DNA of 64,000 nucleotides, from the NCBI GenBank assembly GCA_024640565.1, contig JAHEET010000005.1:186001-250000 (forward strand), read 5' to 3'. The DNA comes from Flavobacteriaceae bacterium (GTDB lineage: Bacteria; Bacteroidota; Bacteroidia; Flavobacteriales; Flavobacteriaceae). Position 1 is the first letter of the stretch. Every line of letters begins with the position of its first letter. Below are positions 1-8,600 of the stretch, piece by piece. The notes beneath the pieces were generated by a model. The model had not been told where the DNA came from. It saw nothing but the letters and a program-made list of their open reading frames with translations, and did not search any database. Both the position numbers and the translations under genes were made by a program.

Positions 1-40
1 TAGCAAGAAACTCTATATTTATTACCCTGTACTGTCCTGA
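1..40 (-). promoter_or_regulatory. Locus-type promoter cut by the left edge
   Basis: Read on the minus strand this has ACAGTACAGGGTA, then 20 bp, then TA as the first two bases of a -7 box that runs off the window. It is the left-most of 17 sites sharing the CAGGATA-N20-TAnnTTTG design. It predicts a minus-strand gene of the same regulon starting just left of position 1. The match is partial only because the sequence ends. Confidence 0.6.
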
Positions 41-148
41 GTTAACAGTCTCTTTTTTTACTTTAAAAACGGTATTATTTATAACAAGTTTTGAATTATG
101 ATAATTTTAAAAAATAACTTTTAATTTTTTTTTTAAGCCTTCTTTTAT

Positions 149-172
149 TTCCATTTGAAATTTCAAATGGAA
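149..172. repeat. 24-bp perfect palindrome
   Basis: Positions 149-172 read the same on both strands (core CCATTTGAAATTTCAAATGG at 151-170). It lies about 70 bp past the stop of the permease gene. Neither side has the T-run of a classical intrinsic terminator. It could be a hairpin marking the 3' end of the permease mRNA or an operator; the sequence does not decide. Confidence 0.5.
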
Positions 173-240
173 GGGTAATAATTAAAAATATAATCTTAAA
201 AAAATCTTTTATTTTTTTGAATATAACCAAAATTAAAAGT

Positions 241-1641
241 CTAAATTTTCTGAAAACGTTTGCTAAAAAATAAAAATAAAATACCGCATAGTAACCACGC
301 AGGAAGTGTTACAAAAGACAAGAACACATCAAACTGAACTGAAATAAAATAAAATAAACCAAAACTAATAGCCCAAGCAAATAGTACAGCGTTATTTATT
401 TTAATACCAGCTATTTCTGCATAATTTTTTTGAATTCCATACTTTTTTGCAAAAAAATGTTCAAAAACGATAATCGCTCCAAAAGGTGCTAAAATAAAAC
501 CATAAAGAGCAACAAAGCCAAGTAATTTCATTGCAAATGCAGGAAATAAACCTGCTATAGTAGCAATTATTCCTGCTAAAATCGTAACTTTTGCTGTTGA
601 TAATTTAGGCAAAATTGCTTGAAAAGCTAATCCTGCTCTATATATAGTTGGGTTGGCAGTAGTCCAACCAGCTAAAACTACAGCTATAATACCAAATACA
701 CCTATAGCATTATGAGCTAATGGGCCAGGAGCAACAGGTGGTGCCTCACCATTATTTAAAAAGGCTAGTGCTTCTGGAGATTTTAAATATACAGCATATA
801 ATAATGCCGCAGCTATCCAAGCCATATAATGACCTACATACATTCCGGCTGCTGTTGCCCAACCTGCTCTCGCTTTTTTAGCAAATCTAAATACAGACAA
901 ATCAGACATACCAACATGCATAGCCCCATTAGCAAACCAAGACCAAATAACAACATGCCAAAAAGTGAATTTTATTTGACCTGGGAAAGGTTCTAAATCT
1001 TCTCCCCAAATATTCCAAAAATCAGAAAAACTACTCACTCCTAATTGATTCAAAGCTACAATTCCACAAGCAAGAAAAGCAATAACAATTATTGGAGACA
1101 TCCAATTTGCTGCTTTTGTAACGGTATCATAACCTCTTGCAGCAATAATAGATATAACAGCACCAATTAAAATTACAATAACAATCCATGTAAATCCATT
1201 TGGCATCGTATCTGTTAATTTTGGCATTGGCATATCAAAAGGAATACCAACTGCAGTTGCTGAAACTGTTATCATAGAACCAGCTAGAAAACAAAATAAA
1301 ATACCATTTGCTAAGTTATAACCTGTAACTAATTTTTTACCACATATTTTTTCTAATTGAAAATATAATGTCAATCTATTTTTAACTGCAATTTCTGCCG
1401 TTAGAAACCTCCAACTTAATACTGCTAATAGATTACCTAAAAGTAAACCAATTATTAAATCGAATGCGCTTACACCTGCTGTTAAAAACAAGGGACCAAT
1501 CATAAATTCAGTACCAGCAGCGTGTTCTCCTGCATACATACCTATAAAGCTTTTCCAGCCTTTTAATTTAGATTTAGGAACAGGGGTTCTTTCAAATTCA
1601 CCTCCATCTACTTCTTGTATTTCTATTGATGCATCAATCAT
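241..1641 (-). CDS. NCS1-type permease (purine/cytosine permease family)
   Basis: A 466-residue integral inner-membrane protein with about 12 hydrophobic segments. The N-terminal part has the NCS1-like GxxxGxEFMIGPLF pattern, and an ANPTIYRAGL segment lies in the second half. The family moves nucleobases, hydantoins or related small molecules with Na+ or H+. Its position beside the rhamnose operon, with its own copy of the shared promoter at 1711-1755, suggests that here it carries a product of the pathway such as L-rhamnose or lactate. That is inference; the family name does not predict a sugar. No RhaT-type symporter is visible in the window, which makes this the best candidate for a monosaccharide importer. 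The ATG at 1641 follows the promoter by about 70 bp. Confidence 0.75.
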   Translation of the reverse strand: MIDASIEIQEVDGGEFERTPVPKSKLKGWKSFIGMYAGEHAAGTEFMIGPLFLTAGVSAFDLIIGLLLGNLLAVLSWRFLTAEIAVKNRLTLYFQLEKICGKKLVTGYNLANGILFCFLAGSMITVSATAVGIPFDMPMPKLTDTMPNGFTWIVIVILIGAVISIIAARGYDTVTKAANWMSPIIVIAFLACGIVALNQLGVSSFSDFWNIWGEDLEPFPGQIKFTFWHVVIWSWFANGAMHVGMSDLSVFRFAKKARAGWATAAGMYVGHYMAWIAAALLYAVYLKSPEALAFLNNGEAPPVAPGPLAHNAIGVFGIIAVVLAGWTTANPTIYRAGLAFQAILPKLSTAKVTILAGIIATIAGLFPAFAMKLLGFVALYGFILAPFGAIIVFEHFFAKKYGIQKNYAEIAGIKINNAVLFAWAISFGLFYFISVQFDVFLSFVTLPAWLLCGILFLFFSKRFQKI

Positions 1642-1710
1642 AATTTAGTATCGTTGATTTGATTATTGATTTTTGATTTTTTTACATTGGAATTACTAAA
1701 ATACTATTTA

Positions 1711-1755
1711 CGAAAATATTTTTTTCAAATTAAATTTCTATCCTGTACTGTTCGG
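1711..1755 (-). promoter_or_regulatory. Locus-type promoter for the NCS1 permease
   Basis: Minus strand: ACAGTACAGGATA, 20 bp, then TATTTTCG (1711-1718) as a -7 box. Same element and same spacing as the other sites of the locus. It sits 70 bp upstream of the permease start. Confidence 0.75.
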
Positions 1756-1848
1756 TTATATAGTAATTTAGAAAATACTGAAAAACTAAATCATTACCTA
1801 CTTTAATTAACAATCTTTTTCTTTTGTTATACCTTATTCTAAACAAAG

Positions 1849-1873
1849 AAACTCAACTAAATTAGTGGAGTTT
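1849..1873 (-). terminator. Hairpin terminator after lldD
   Basis: Arms at 1849-1860 and 1862-1873 form a near-perfect 12-bp stem with one mismatch. On the minus strand a T-rich stretch (TTTCTTTG) follows. It lies 26 bp past the lldD stop and before the permease promoter, so it would end the rhamnose operon transcript. Confidence 0.5.
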
Positions 1874-1898
1874 TCTACATTTCAAATGAAGAGAAATA

Positions 1899-3047
1899 CT
1901 ATTTAATTAAGTGGTCTGGAAAATCTGATGTTTTTTCACAACAAAGTTGTTCCATCACTTGTTGTAATTCTGTTTTTAATAAAGATATCGTATGATTTCC
2001 TCCATTATTACCCAAAGCTGAAACACCATACATAAAAGATCTTCCCATAAAAGTAAACTTTGCTCCAGAAGCCATTGCTCTTGCTACATCTGGTCCAGAA
2101 CGAATTCCACTATCCATCATCACTTCAATTTGATCTCCATATTTTTCTGCAATAGTAGTTAAAGGTTTTATAGTAGATTGACCTGCATCTAATTGACGAC
2201 CTCCATGATTTGATACAATAATACCATCTAAACCTAATCTAATAGCTTCTTCTGCATCATATTCTGAAGCGACACCTTTTAAAACAATTTTACCTTTCCA
2301 CATATCTCGAATTGGCTTTATTTTTTCCTCATCTAATCGTCCAGAAAAAGTTTGATCCATAAATTTACCTAATTGCTTTAAATCTAAATTTTTTGGCATA
2401 TAAGGTAATAAGTTTGCAAAATTTGGTATTCCGTGTTTTAATGTTTGTAAACTCCAATGAGGTCTTCCAAAAGCTTGTAAAATATTCATTAAGTTCATTT
2501 TTGGAGGCATTGCCAAACCATTTCTAATATCTCTTGGCCTAAAGCCAAAACTAGGAACATCACATAAAATAACTAAAACTGGGCATTCCGCAGCTTCAGC
2601 TCTTTTTAAAATATCGTCTCTTAAACTATCTTCTGTTGGATGATATAATTGAAACCAAGCTTTACCTTCTGTTAATTCTGCAGCACGCTCAATGCTTGTA
2701 GTAGTAACTGTGCTTAAAATAAAAGGAATATTATGTTTAAAAGCTGCTTTTGCTAGAATCTCTGGTGAGTTTGGCCACATCAATCCTTGTAAACCTACTG
2801 GAGCTATTCCAAAAGGAGCATCATAATCAATACCAAATAATTTGGTTTTTAAACAAGAGCCATGGTGTTTTCTTAAATAATTTGGTTTTAGTTGTACATC
2901 TCTTAATTCTGATGTATTTCTAATAAGGTTTACATCTTCATTACAACCACCGTCTAAATATTCAAATGCAAACTTTGGTATTTTCTTTTGAGCTTTTTTT
3001 CTTAAATCATCAATAGATGGATAACGAGTATCAATTTTAATGGCCAT
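1899..3047 (-). CDS. lldD: FMN-dependent alpha-hydroxy-acid dehydrogenase, probable L-lactate dehydrogenase
   Basis: A 382-residue member of the FMN-dependent alpha-hydroxy-acid oxidase family (lactate dehydrogenase, glycolate oxidase, lactate 2-monooxygenase). The catalytic segment SNHGGRQLD is near residue 282, with the FMN-phosphate region DSGIRSGPDVARAMASGA after it and GKIVLKG before it. The length fits L-lactate dehydrogenase. It is the last gene of the rhamnose operon, 66 bp after rhaB. This context fits oxidation of the L-lactate made from L-lactaldehyde to pyruvate, with electrons passed to the respiratory chain. Lactate oxidase or another 2-hydroxy-acid substrate cannot be excluded from sequence alone. 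Confidence 0.85.
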   Translation of the reverse strand: MAIKIDTRYPSIDDLRKKAQKKIPKFAFEYLDGGCNEDVNLIRNTSELRDVQLKPNYLRKHHGSCLKTKLFGIDYDAPFGIAPVGLQGLMWPNSPEILAKAAFKHNIPFILSTVTTTSIERAAELTEGKAWFQLYHPTEDSLRDDILKRAEAAECPVLVILCDVPSFGFRPRDIRNGLAMPPKMNLMNILQAFGRPHWSLQTLKHGIPNFANLLPYMPKNLDLKQLGKFMDQTFSGRLDEEKIKPIRDMWKGKIVLKGVASEYDAEEAIRLGLDGIIVSNHGGRQLDAGQSTIKPLTTIAEKYGDQIEVMMDSGIRSGPDVARAMASGAKFTFMGRSFMYGVSALGNNGGNHTISLLKTELQQVMEQLCCEKTSDFPDHLIK

Positions 3048-3113
3048 ATTATTTTGCTTTGACTTTTTAAAGCACCATTATTAAATTTCTAAAATAATAG
3101 TGATGTTGATTTT

Positions 3114-4496
3114 TTATGAACTAACAATAAAGGGAACATGCTTTTTAAGTGCATAGTTCTTTTTTAAAAATTTTGAGTTTAACTTTGAGTCAGAAATTGC
3201 TATTGCTGCTCCAAGTGCAGAACCTAAAGAAGCCTTTGTTGTAAGTAATTTCATTCCTCTAAAATAATGAGATAGTAATTTGATGTATAAATCATTATCT
3301 GTGAATCCACCATCTACATACAATCTATCTATTTCTTGAGTTTTAGAAATTTTTTTAATGCTTTCTACTTGCAACTGAACCAATTCTATCATTAAATGAT
3401 GATAAGAATGCTCAAAATTATTGTAATAATATTTTGTTTTTTCAGGCATTTTATGATGAAAAAAAGATTCCCATTTGAATGCATAATGAAATTCTTTTAT
3501 AATTTCAAAATACACGTCATAATTAAACGCTACGGTTTTGTGATAATCTTTATCTACTCCAAATTTTTTTGTTAATTTTTTAACTTGAATTTTATATTCA
3601 TTTCCTAAAAATAATCTTGATGATTTTACAGGTTTCGCATTAATTCTCATATAATTAATACAATCAGAATTTACATCATCTTTTGTTAAAGGGTTATCTA
3701 TAAAAGGATTTAAAGCAATACTCCAAGTTCCTGTAGAAACCAAAATAAAAGGTTTTTTTACACTTCTAACATAAGGTAAAAGGGCAGATGAACTATCGTG
3801 AATACCCACACCAATTTTAATTCTCTTCCCATTATAATTGATATTTAAACTGGTTTCTGTTGATACAATTGGAGGTAATATTTTATGAATTCCCTCTTTA
3901 TACACCCAATCTTGATAATCTTTGGTTTCATAATTCCATAAGGATGTATGACAGCCTATACTTGTATATTCACTTAAAGCAATACCAGAAAATACAAAAC
4001 TTAAATATTGAGGTAAGTGCAGTGAATATTTTATTTTTTTAAACAGTTCTGGTTTGGTGTGTTTTAGCCAATATAATTGTAACCCAGAATTTAATAATCC
4101 TGATGATCTAGATGAACCACTAGTTCTTATCAACTCATCATCATTGCCATATTCTTTATAAAATTGATCTGCAATTTTTGAATTTATTTCTTTAGTGTAA
4201 TTGTATAAAGGTGTAAGTAATTTTCCATTTTCATCTAAATGTACAAAACTTGCTCCATAAGTAGAAAAATTAATCGCTTTTACGTTAAATTCTTCTGCTT
4301 TTAAAATTCTATCAAAAACCTCTTTTAACCAATTATGTAGTTCTGTTATATTCTCAGTTGGATGACCATCTTCATCTAAAACCTCATCAAAAGAGATATA
4401 CTCCTTATGAACCTCTTTAAAGTCTTTATCAAATAAAAAAAACTTTTTATTGGTTTTACCAATATCAAAAACTGCAGTTACCTTTTTTTTCATCAT
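3114..4496 (-). CDS. rhaB: L-rhamnulokinase (FGGY sugar kinase)
   Basis: A 460-residue FGGY-family kinase of the actin-like ATPase fold. It phosphorylates L-rhamnulose at O1 with ATP in the cytosol. The N-terminal phosphate-binding strand is VFDIGKTNKKFFLFD. The C-terminal half has GVGIHDSSSALLPY, LVSTGTWSIALNP and YVDGGFTDND. The family usually runs 450-520 residues, so it is complete. It lies 5 bp downstream of rhaI in the operon rhaDW-rhaI-rhaB-lldD, which fixes the substrate better than the sequence does, because FGGY kinases for xylulose or fuculose look alike. The start could be either of two adjacent ATGs. Confidence 0.85.
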   Translation of the reverse strand: MMKKKVTAVFDIGKTNKKFFLFDKDFKEVHKEYISFDEVLDEDGHPTENITELHNWLKEVFDRILKAEEFNVKAINFSTYGASFVHLDENGKLLTPLYNYTKEINSKIADQFYKEYGNDDELIRTSGSSRSSGLLNSGLQLYWLKHTKPELFKKIKYSLHLPQYLSFVFSGIALSEYTSIGCHTSLWNYETKDYQDWVYKEGIHKILPPIVSTETSLNINYNGKRIKIGVGIHDSSSALLPYVRSVKKPFILVSTGTWSIALNPFIDNPLTKDDVNSDCINYMRINAKPVKSSRLFLGNEYKIQVKKLTKKFGVDKDYHKTVAFNYDVYFEIIKEFHYAFKWESFFHHKMPEKTKYYYNNFEHSYHHLMIELVQLQVESIKKISKTQEIDRLYVDGGFTDNDLYIKLLSHYFRGMKLLTTKASLGSALGAAIAISDSKLNSKFLKKNYALKKHVPFIVSS

Positions 4497-4501
4497 AAAA
4501 A

Positions 4502-5782
4502 TTATAAGCCTGTTGCTACAGTATTTTTACCTCTTTCAGTAATTAAGTTTTCCCTAACATGTAAACTTCTGTATGCCTTAATTGGACTTACTACTCCACC
4601 TGAATTGATTCTAGCTTTTTCTATAAGGGGTCTTACATCTGTTCTATAAGCATCTTGTAAAATTTCTTGGCACTTTACAACATCATTATCTAATTGTGCA
4701 GCTTTTAATGCATCTTGATCTATTAATAAAGCTTTGGCATAGGCTTCTTGAATAGCCTCTAAAGATTGAATTAAATCTTCTAAAGGGTCTTTTACATTAT
4801 GACTAGCATCAATCATCCACGCTAAATCTGGGTTTTGAGGATTGTTTTGTATACCATAAACCAATTCATTAAAAATTAAGAATAAAGCATAAGGTTTAAT
4901 ACTACCTACTGTTAAATCATCATCGCCATATTTGCTATCATTAAAATGGAAACCACCTAATTTACCTTTTAACTGTAAAATAGATACAATTTGTTCTATG
5001 TTACTATTTGGCAAGTGATGCCCTAAATCAACTAAAGTATAAGCTTTGTCTCCACAACCATTTGCTAACATTAAAGATGCTCCCCAATCTTGAATTACGG
5101 TACTATAAAAATTAGGTTCATATGGCTTGTATTCTATCAACATAGACCAATCACTTGGTAAACCTTTATAAATATCTATTAAGCTATTTTGTGTGTTTTG
5201 AAAAGCGGTTTGGAAGTTATTTTGACCAGGAAAACAGGAACCATCTGCCAACCAAACTGTTAAACTTTTAGACCCTAATTTATTTCCGATGTTAATTACA
5301 TCTAAATTGTGTGCTATTGCTTGGTCTCTAACAACTTTACTTGTATTACTTAAAGAACCATACTTAAAACTTTCTGACGCATTTTTCTGATCTTGAAATG
5401 TATTTGAATTTACAGAATCAAACTTTATATTTAATGCATCTGCTTGTTCTTTAATTGCTGAATAATCAGAAGGAATATCCCAAGGAATATGTAAAGAAAC
5501 AGCTCCAGCTGTCTGTGTTAAACTATGCAAAATTCCTACATCTTGAATTTTCTGCTCAAGATTTGATGGTTCTCCATAAAAAGAAAAACGACCAAAACGT
5601 GTACCTCCAGCACCCAAAGCCCAACTTGGAATAGCTACCTGAAACTCTGCCAATTTAGCAATAATTTCAGAGACATTACAACCTTTTTTACTAAGTTTAT
5701 TTGCTAAAAAGTCAAAATCTTCATTATGACTTTCTAATCCTTTCTTATTGAAATCTAAAATTTGTTCTTTTTGGATTTTCAT
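4502..5782 (-). CDS. rhaI: L-rhamnose isomerase (RhaI type)
   Basis: A 426-residue xylose-isomerase-like TIM barrel that interconverts L-rhamnose and L-rhamnulose. The family segment DLGHHLPNSNIEQIV is near residue 250, followed by the metal-site strand HFNDSKYGDDDL, with WMIDASHN later. This matches the Pseudomonas stutzeri/Gram-positive RhaI subtype, not E. coli RhaA. It is cytosolic with no signal peptide. The gene sits between the bifunctional aldolase and the kinase, about 100 bp after the former and 5 bp before the latter. Confidence 0.9.
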   Translation of the reverse strand: MKIQKEQILDFNKKGLESHNEDFDFLANKLSKKGCNVSEIIAKLAEFQVAIPSWALGAGGTRFGRFSFYGEPSNLEQKIQDVGILHSLTQTAGAVSLHIPWDIPSDYSAIKEQADALNIKFDSVNSNTFQDQKNASESFKYGSLSNTSKVVRDQAIAHNLDVINIGNKLGSKSLTVWLADGSCFPGQNNFQTAFQNTQNSLIDIYKGLPSDWSMLIEYKPYEPNFYSTVIQDWGASLMLANGCGDKAYTLVDLGHHLPNSNIEQIVSILQLKGKLGGFHFNDSKYGDDDLTVGSIKPYALFLIFNELVYGIQNNPQNPDLAWMIDASHNVKDPLEDLIQSLEAIQEAYAKALLIDQDALKAAQLDNDVVKCQEILQDAYRTDVRPLIEKARINSGGVVSPIKAYRSLHVRENLITERGKNTVATGL

Positions 5783-5881
5783 ATTTCTATATATTCTTAA
5801 TTAAAAAAAACTTCTATAAAAACAATAATAGTAATTACAGAAGCTTTTAACAAATTTAAATTAACTATCTTCTTTTTCTTA

Positions 5882-7978
5882 TTATCTTACAAATGCATTA
5901 GCCATTCCGCCATCAACATTAATAATGTTTCCTGTTGATTTATCTAAGATTCCTACTAAAGAAAATACACCATTGGCAATATCTGCTGGAGTAATAATTT
6001 CGTTTAATAAATTTCTTTTGGCGTAAAACGCTGGTAATTCCTCAACAGTAATACCGTTTGCTTTAGCTCTTCCTTCAGCCCAAGCTCCTTCCCAAATTTT
6101 ACTTCCAACAATAACTCCATCTGGATTTACTGTATTTACTCTTACTTTATCTTTAGCTAATTCCGCAGCTAATAAACGTACCATATGTTGCTGAGCTGCT
6201 TTTGCAGTACCATAAGCAACATTATTAGGCCCTGCTACTAAACCGTTTTTACTTGCGATAGCAATATAATCTCCTCCTAAACCTTGTTTACGAGTAATTG
6301 CAGAAAACTGCTTTGCTAAATCAAACTGTCCTTTTACTAGAATACCTTGTAAAATATTCCAATCTTTATCAGTAGTTTCTAATAGCGGTTTAGAAATTGC
6401 TATACCTGCACTGTGCACAACAACATCTACACCACCAAACTCAATACAAGCTTTGTTGTATGCAGATGTAATAGATTCTGTATTTGTTACATCACAGATT
6501 GCATATGTAGAAACATCTCTTTTATAAGTAGCAAATGCTTTAATTAAACTTACTTCATTAATATCTGTTAGCACAACATTTGCTCCTTCTGCGGCAAGTT
6601 TATCCGCAATTGCTTTACCAATTCCACCTCCAGCACCAGTTACTAAAGCAACTTTACGAGACAATGGTTGCTCTTTTGGCATACGTTGCAATTTCGCTTC
6701 TTCTAATAACCAGTATTCAATATCAAAAGCTTCTTGTCTTGGTAATGATGTATATTCAGTAATAGCTTCTGCTCCACGCATTACATTAATTGCATTGATA
6801 TAAAATTCATTTGCAACTCTTGTAGTTTGCTTGTTTTTTGCAAAACTAAACATACCAACTCCTGGATAAATAATAATTACAGGGTTTGCATCTCGAACTG
6901 CAGGACTATTTGCTTTTTTACAAGTGTTATAATAATCTAAATATTCTTGTCTGTAAGCTTCAAATGCAGGTTCTAATTTCTTAAAAATTGCATCAGCATT
7001 AGATAAATCTTCATTTTTATCTAAATTTAATACTAAAGGTTGAATTTTAGTTCTTAAGAAATGATCTGGGCAAGAAGTACCCATAGGTGCTAATCTTTCT
7101 AAATCATTACTATTAATGTACTCCATTACAACATCTGTATCAGAAAAATGACCAATCATTCTGTTTTCTGAAGAACATAAACCTCTTAATAATGGCATTA
7201 TTTGAGCAGCTTTTTCTAAACGTGCTGCTTTTGGTAAGCTTTCGATTTTTTGACCACCAAAAACTTGACCGTTTTCTTTTATTTTATTTTCAATAAATTC
7301 TGAAGCCATTTCAATAACTTCTAAAGAATTCACATAACACTCGTAAGAAGTATCTCCCCAGGTAAATAAACCATGAGAACCTAAAACAATTCCTCTAATT
7401 CCTGGATTGTCTGCTAAACATTTTTCAATTTGAAGACCTAAATCAAATCCTGGTCTTTGCCAAGGAACCCAACCCATTGTATCTCCCCAAATTTCTTTAG
7501 TTACTTTTTCACTGTCTTTTGCAGCTGCAACAGCAATTAAAGCATCTGGATGCAAGTGATCTATATGTGCAAATGGTAATAAACCATGTAAAGGTGTATC
7601 AATAGAAGGTGCTTTACTATCTAAATCATAAATACAATGATTGAACAAACCAACCATTCTATCTTCATCTTCTAAACCTCCATAAACATTTTTTAAATTA
7701 CGTAGTCTTTCTGTGTAGATTCCTGCAATACCAGTTCTGTTTAAAGTACCAATATCTCCTCCAGAACCTTTTATCCACATTACTTCAACTGCCTCGTTAG
7801 TTAAAGGATCTTTTTCAATAGTTCTACAACTTGTATTACCTCCTCCATAATTGGTAATTCTTAAATCTGCTCCTAGTATATTAGAACGATACAAAAACAA
7901 ATCTACTTGATTGTCACCAAATGCTAATGCTTTTTCTACATCCCATAAATAATCTACGTATTTAAATGTTCTGGTCAT
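5882..7978 (-). CDS. rhaDW: Bifunctional L-rhamnulose-1-phosphate aldolase / L-lactaldehyde dehydrogenase
   Basis: A 698-residue fusion. Residues 1 to about 430 are a class II aldolase/adducin domain, with the metal-site region HGLLPFAHIDHLHPDALIA and GSHGLFTWG. Residues from about 440 are a short-chain dehydrogenase with the nucleotide motif TGAGGGIG near residue 447 and the catalytic YGTAK near residue 586. Such RhaEW/RhaDW fusions (B. subtilis YuxG type) split rhamnulose-1-phosphate into DHAP and L-lactaldehyde and oxidise the latter to L-lactate. It is the first gene of the rhamnose operon, 33 bp downstream of the -7 box of the shared promoter at 8011-8052. With lldD it completes a route from L-rhamnose to DHAP and pyruvate. 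Confidence 0.92.
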   Translation of the reverse strand: MTRTFKYVDYLWDVEKALAFGDNQVDLFLYRSNILGADLRITNYGGGNTSCRTIEKDPLTNEAVEVMWIKGSGGDIGTLNRTGIAGIYTERLRNLKNVYGGLEDEDRMVGLFNHCIYDLDSKAPSIDTPLHGLLPFAHIDHLHPDALIAVAAAKDSEKVTKEIWGDTMGWVPWQRPGFDLGLQIEKCLADNPGIRGIVLGSHGLFTWGDTSYECYVNSLEVIEMASEFIENKIKENGQVFGGQKIESLPKAARLEKAAQIMPLLRGLCSSENRMIGHFSDTDVVMEYINSNDLERLAPMGTSCPDHFLRTKIQPLVLNLDKNEDLSNADAIFKKLEPAFEAYRQEYLDYYNTCKKANSPAVRDANPVIIIYPGVGMFSFAKNKQTTRVANEFYINAINVMRGAEAITEYTSLPRQEAFDIEYWLLEEAKLQRMPKEQPLSRKVALVTGAGGGIGKAIADKLAAEGANVVLTDINEVSLIKAFATYKRDVSTYAICDVTNTESITSAYNKACIEFGGVDVVVHSAGIAISKPLLETTDKDWNILQGILVKGQFDLAKQFSAITRKQGLGGDYIAIASKNGLVAGPNNVAYGTAKAAQQHMVRLLAAELAKDKVRVNTVNPDGVIVGSKIWEGAWAEGRAKANGITVEELPAFYAKRNLLNEIITPADIANGVFSLVGILDKSTGNIINVDGGMANAFVR

Positions 7979-8010
7979 TTCCTTAATGTTTATTTATAAT
8001 ATTGTTAAAT

Positions 8011-8052
8011 CAAAAGTAGAATCAAATTTAAAACCTTGTATCCTGTACTATG
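8011..8052 (-). promoter_or_regulatory. Locus-type promoter for the rhamnose operon
   Basis: Minus strand: TAGTACAGGATA, 20 bp, then a perfect -7 box TACTTTTG (8011-8018). It lies 33 bp upstream of the rhaDW start codon. It ties rhamnose catabolism to the same regulon as the extracellular enzymes. Confidence 0.8.
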
Positions 8053-8256
8053 CCGTAAAATCATAAAATTGCCATAACAATATACTTTTTGTCCATAATC
8101 ATTTATTTTTTGTATGTTGATAATTAATCACAATTCTGCAATAAAAAATCTGTTACAGATTTACTCACCAAAATATCTACGGTTTAGTTTTTAAACAATT
8201 TTTTTTTAGATATAATGCAAGTATTTTTTTTAACATTACATAATTGTTATGTGCTA

Positions 8257-8424
8257 CTATTTTAGAGTTTCTTTAGTTGTTGGTTGAGTAGGTTTCTCAC
8301 TTATATTCAATTTAATATAATCTGCAATATTAATGTAGGAAGCATTTTTATCTATAAAATCACGTAATAAACTTGACAATAAAGTTAATACTCTAATATG
8401 ATAAACTTTTTCTATAATAATCAT
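8257..8424 (-). CDS. Small hypothetical ORF, 55 residues, possibly a relic
   Basis: ATG at 8424 to TAG at 8257 encodes 55 residues with protein-like composition (starts MIIIEKVYHIRVLTLL, ends KPTQPTTKETLK). I do not recognise it. A second short reading frame on the same strand (8440-8499, MINLEKLNAIKTDVIFKMS) lies just upstream, so the pair may be the remains of one broken gene. No promoter of the locus type precedes it. The 622-bp gap between rhaDW and the regulator otherwise holds only the rhaDW promoter and AT-rich DNA. Confidence 0.3.
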   Translation of the reverse strand: MIIIEKVYHIRVLTLLSSLLRDFIDKNASYINIADYIKLNISEKPTQPTTKETLK

Positions 8425-8600
8425 AATAATTTCTTATGTCTAACTCATCTTAAATATTACATCCGTTTTGATGGCATTTAATTTTTCTAGGTTAATCATA
8501 GTTATAATTTCTTTCTCTTATTTGTTGGTATATTAATGTCTCTTTTATTACATTTGATTAGGATTTTATCACCTGTAACATATATAAAAATTTTTAGATT

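Noticed and set aside
3860..4042. Plus-strand reading frame of 60 codons inside rhaB
   Set aside because: It is a mirror of the kinase gene, with biased composition and no signal or domain. The same applies to dozens of similar frames opposite the large genes.
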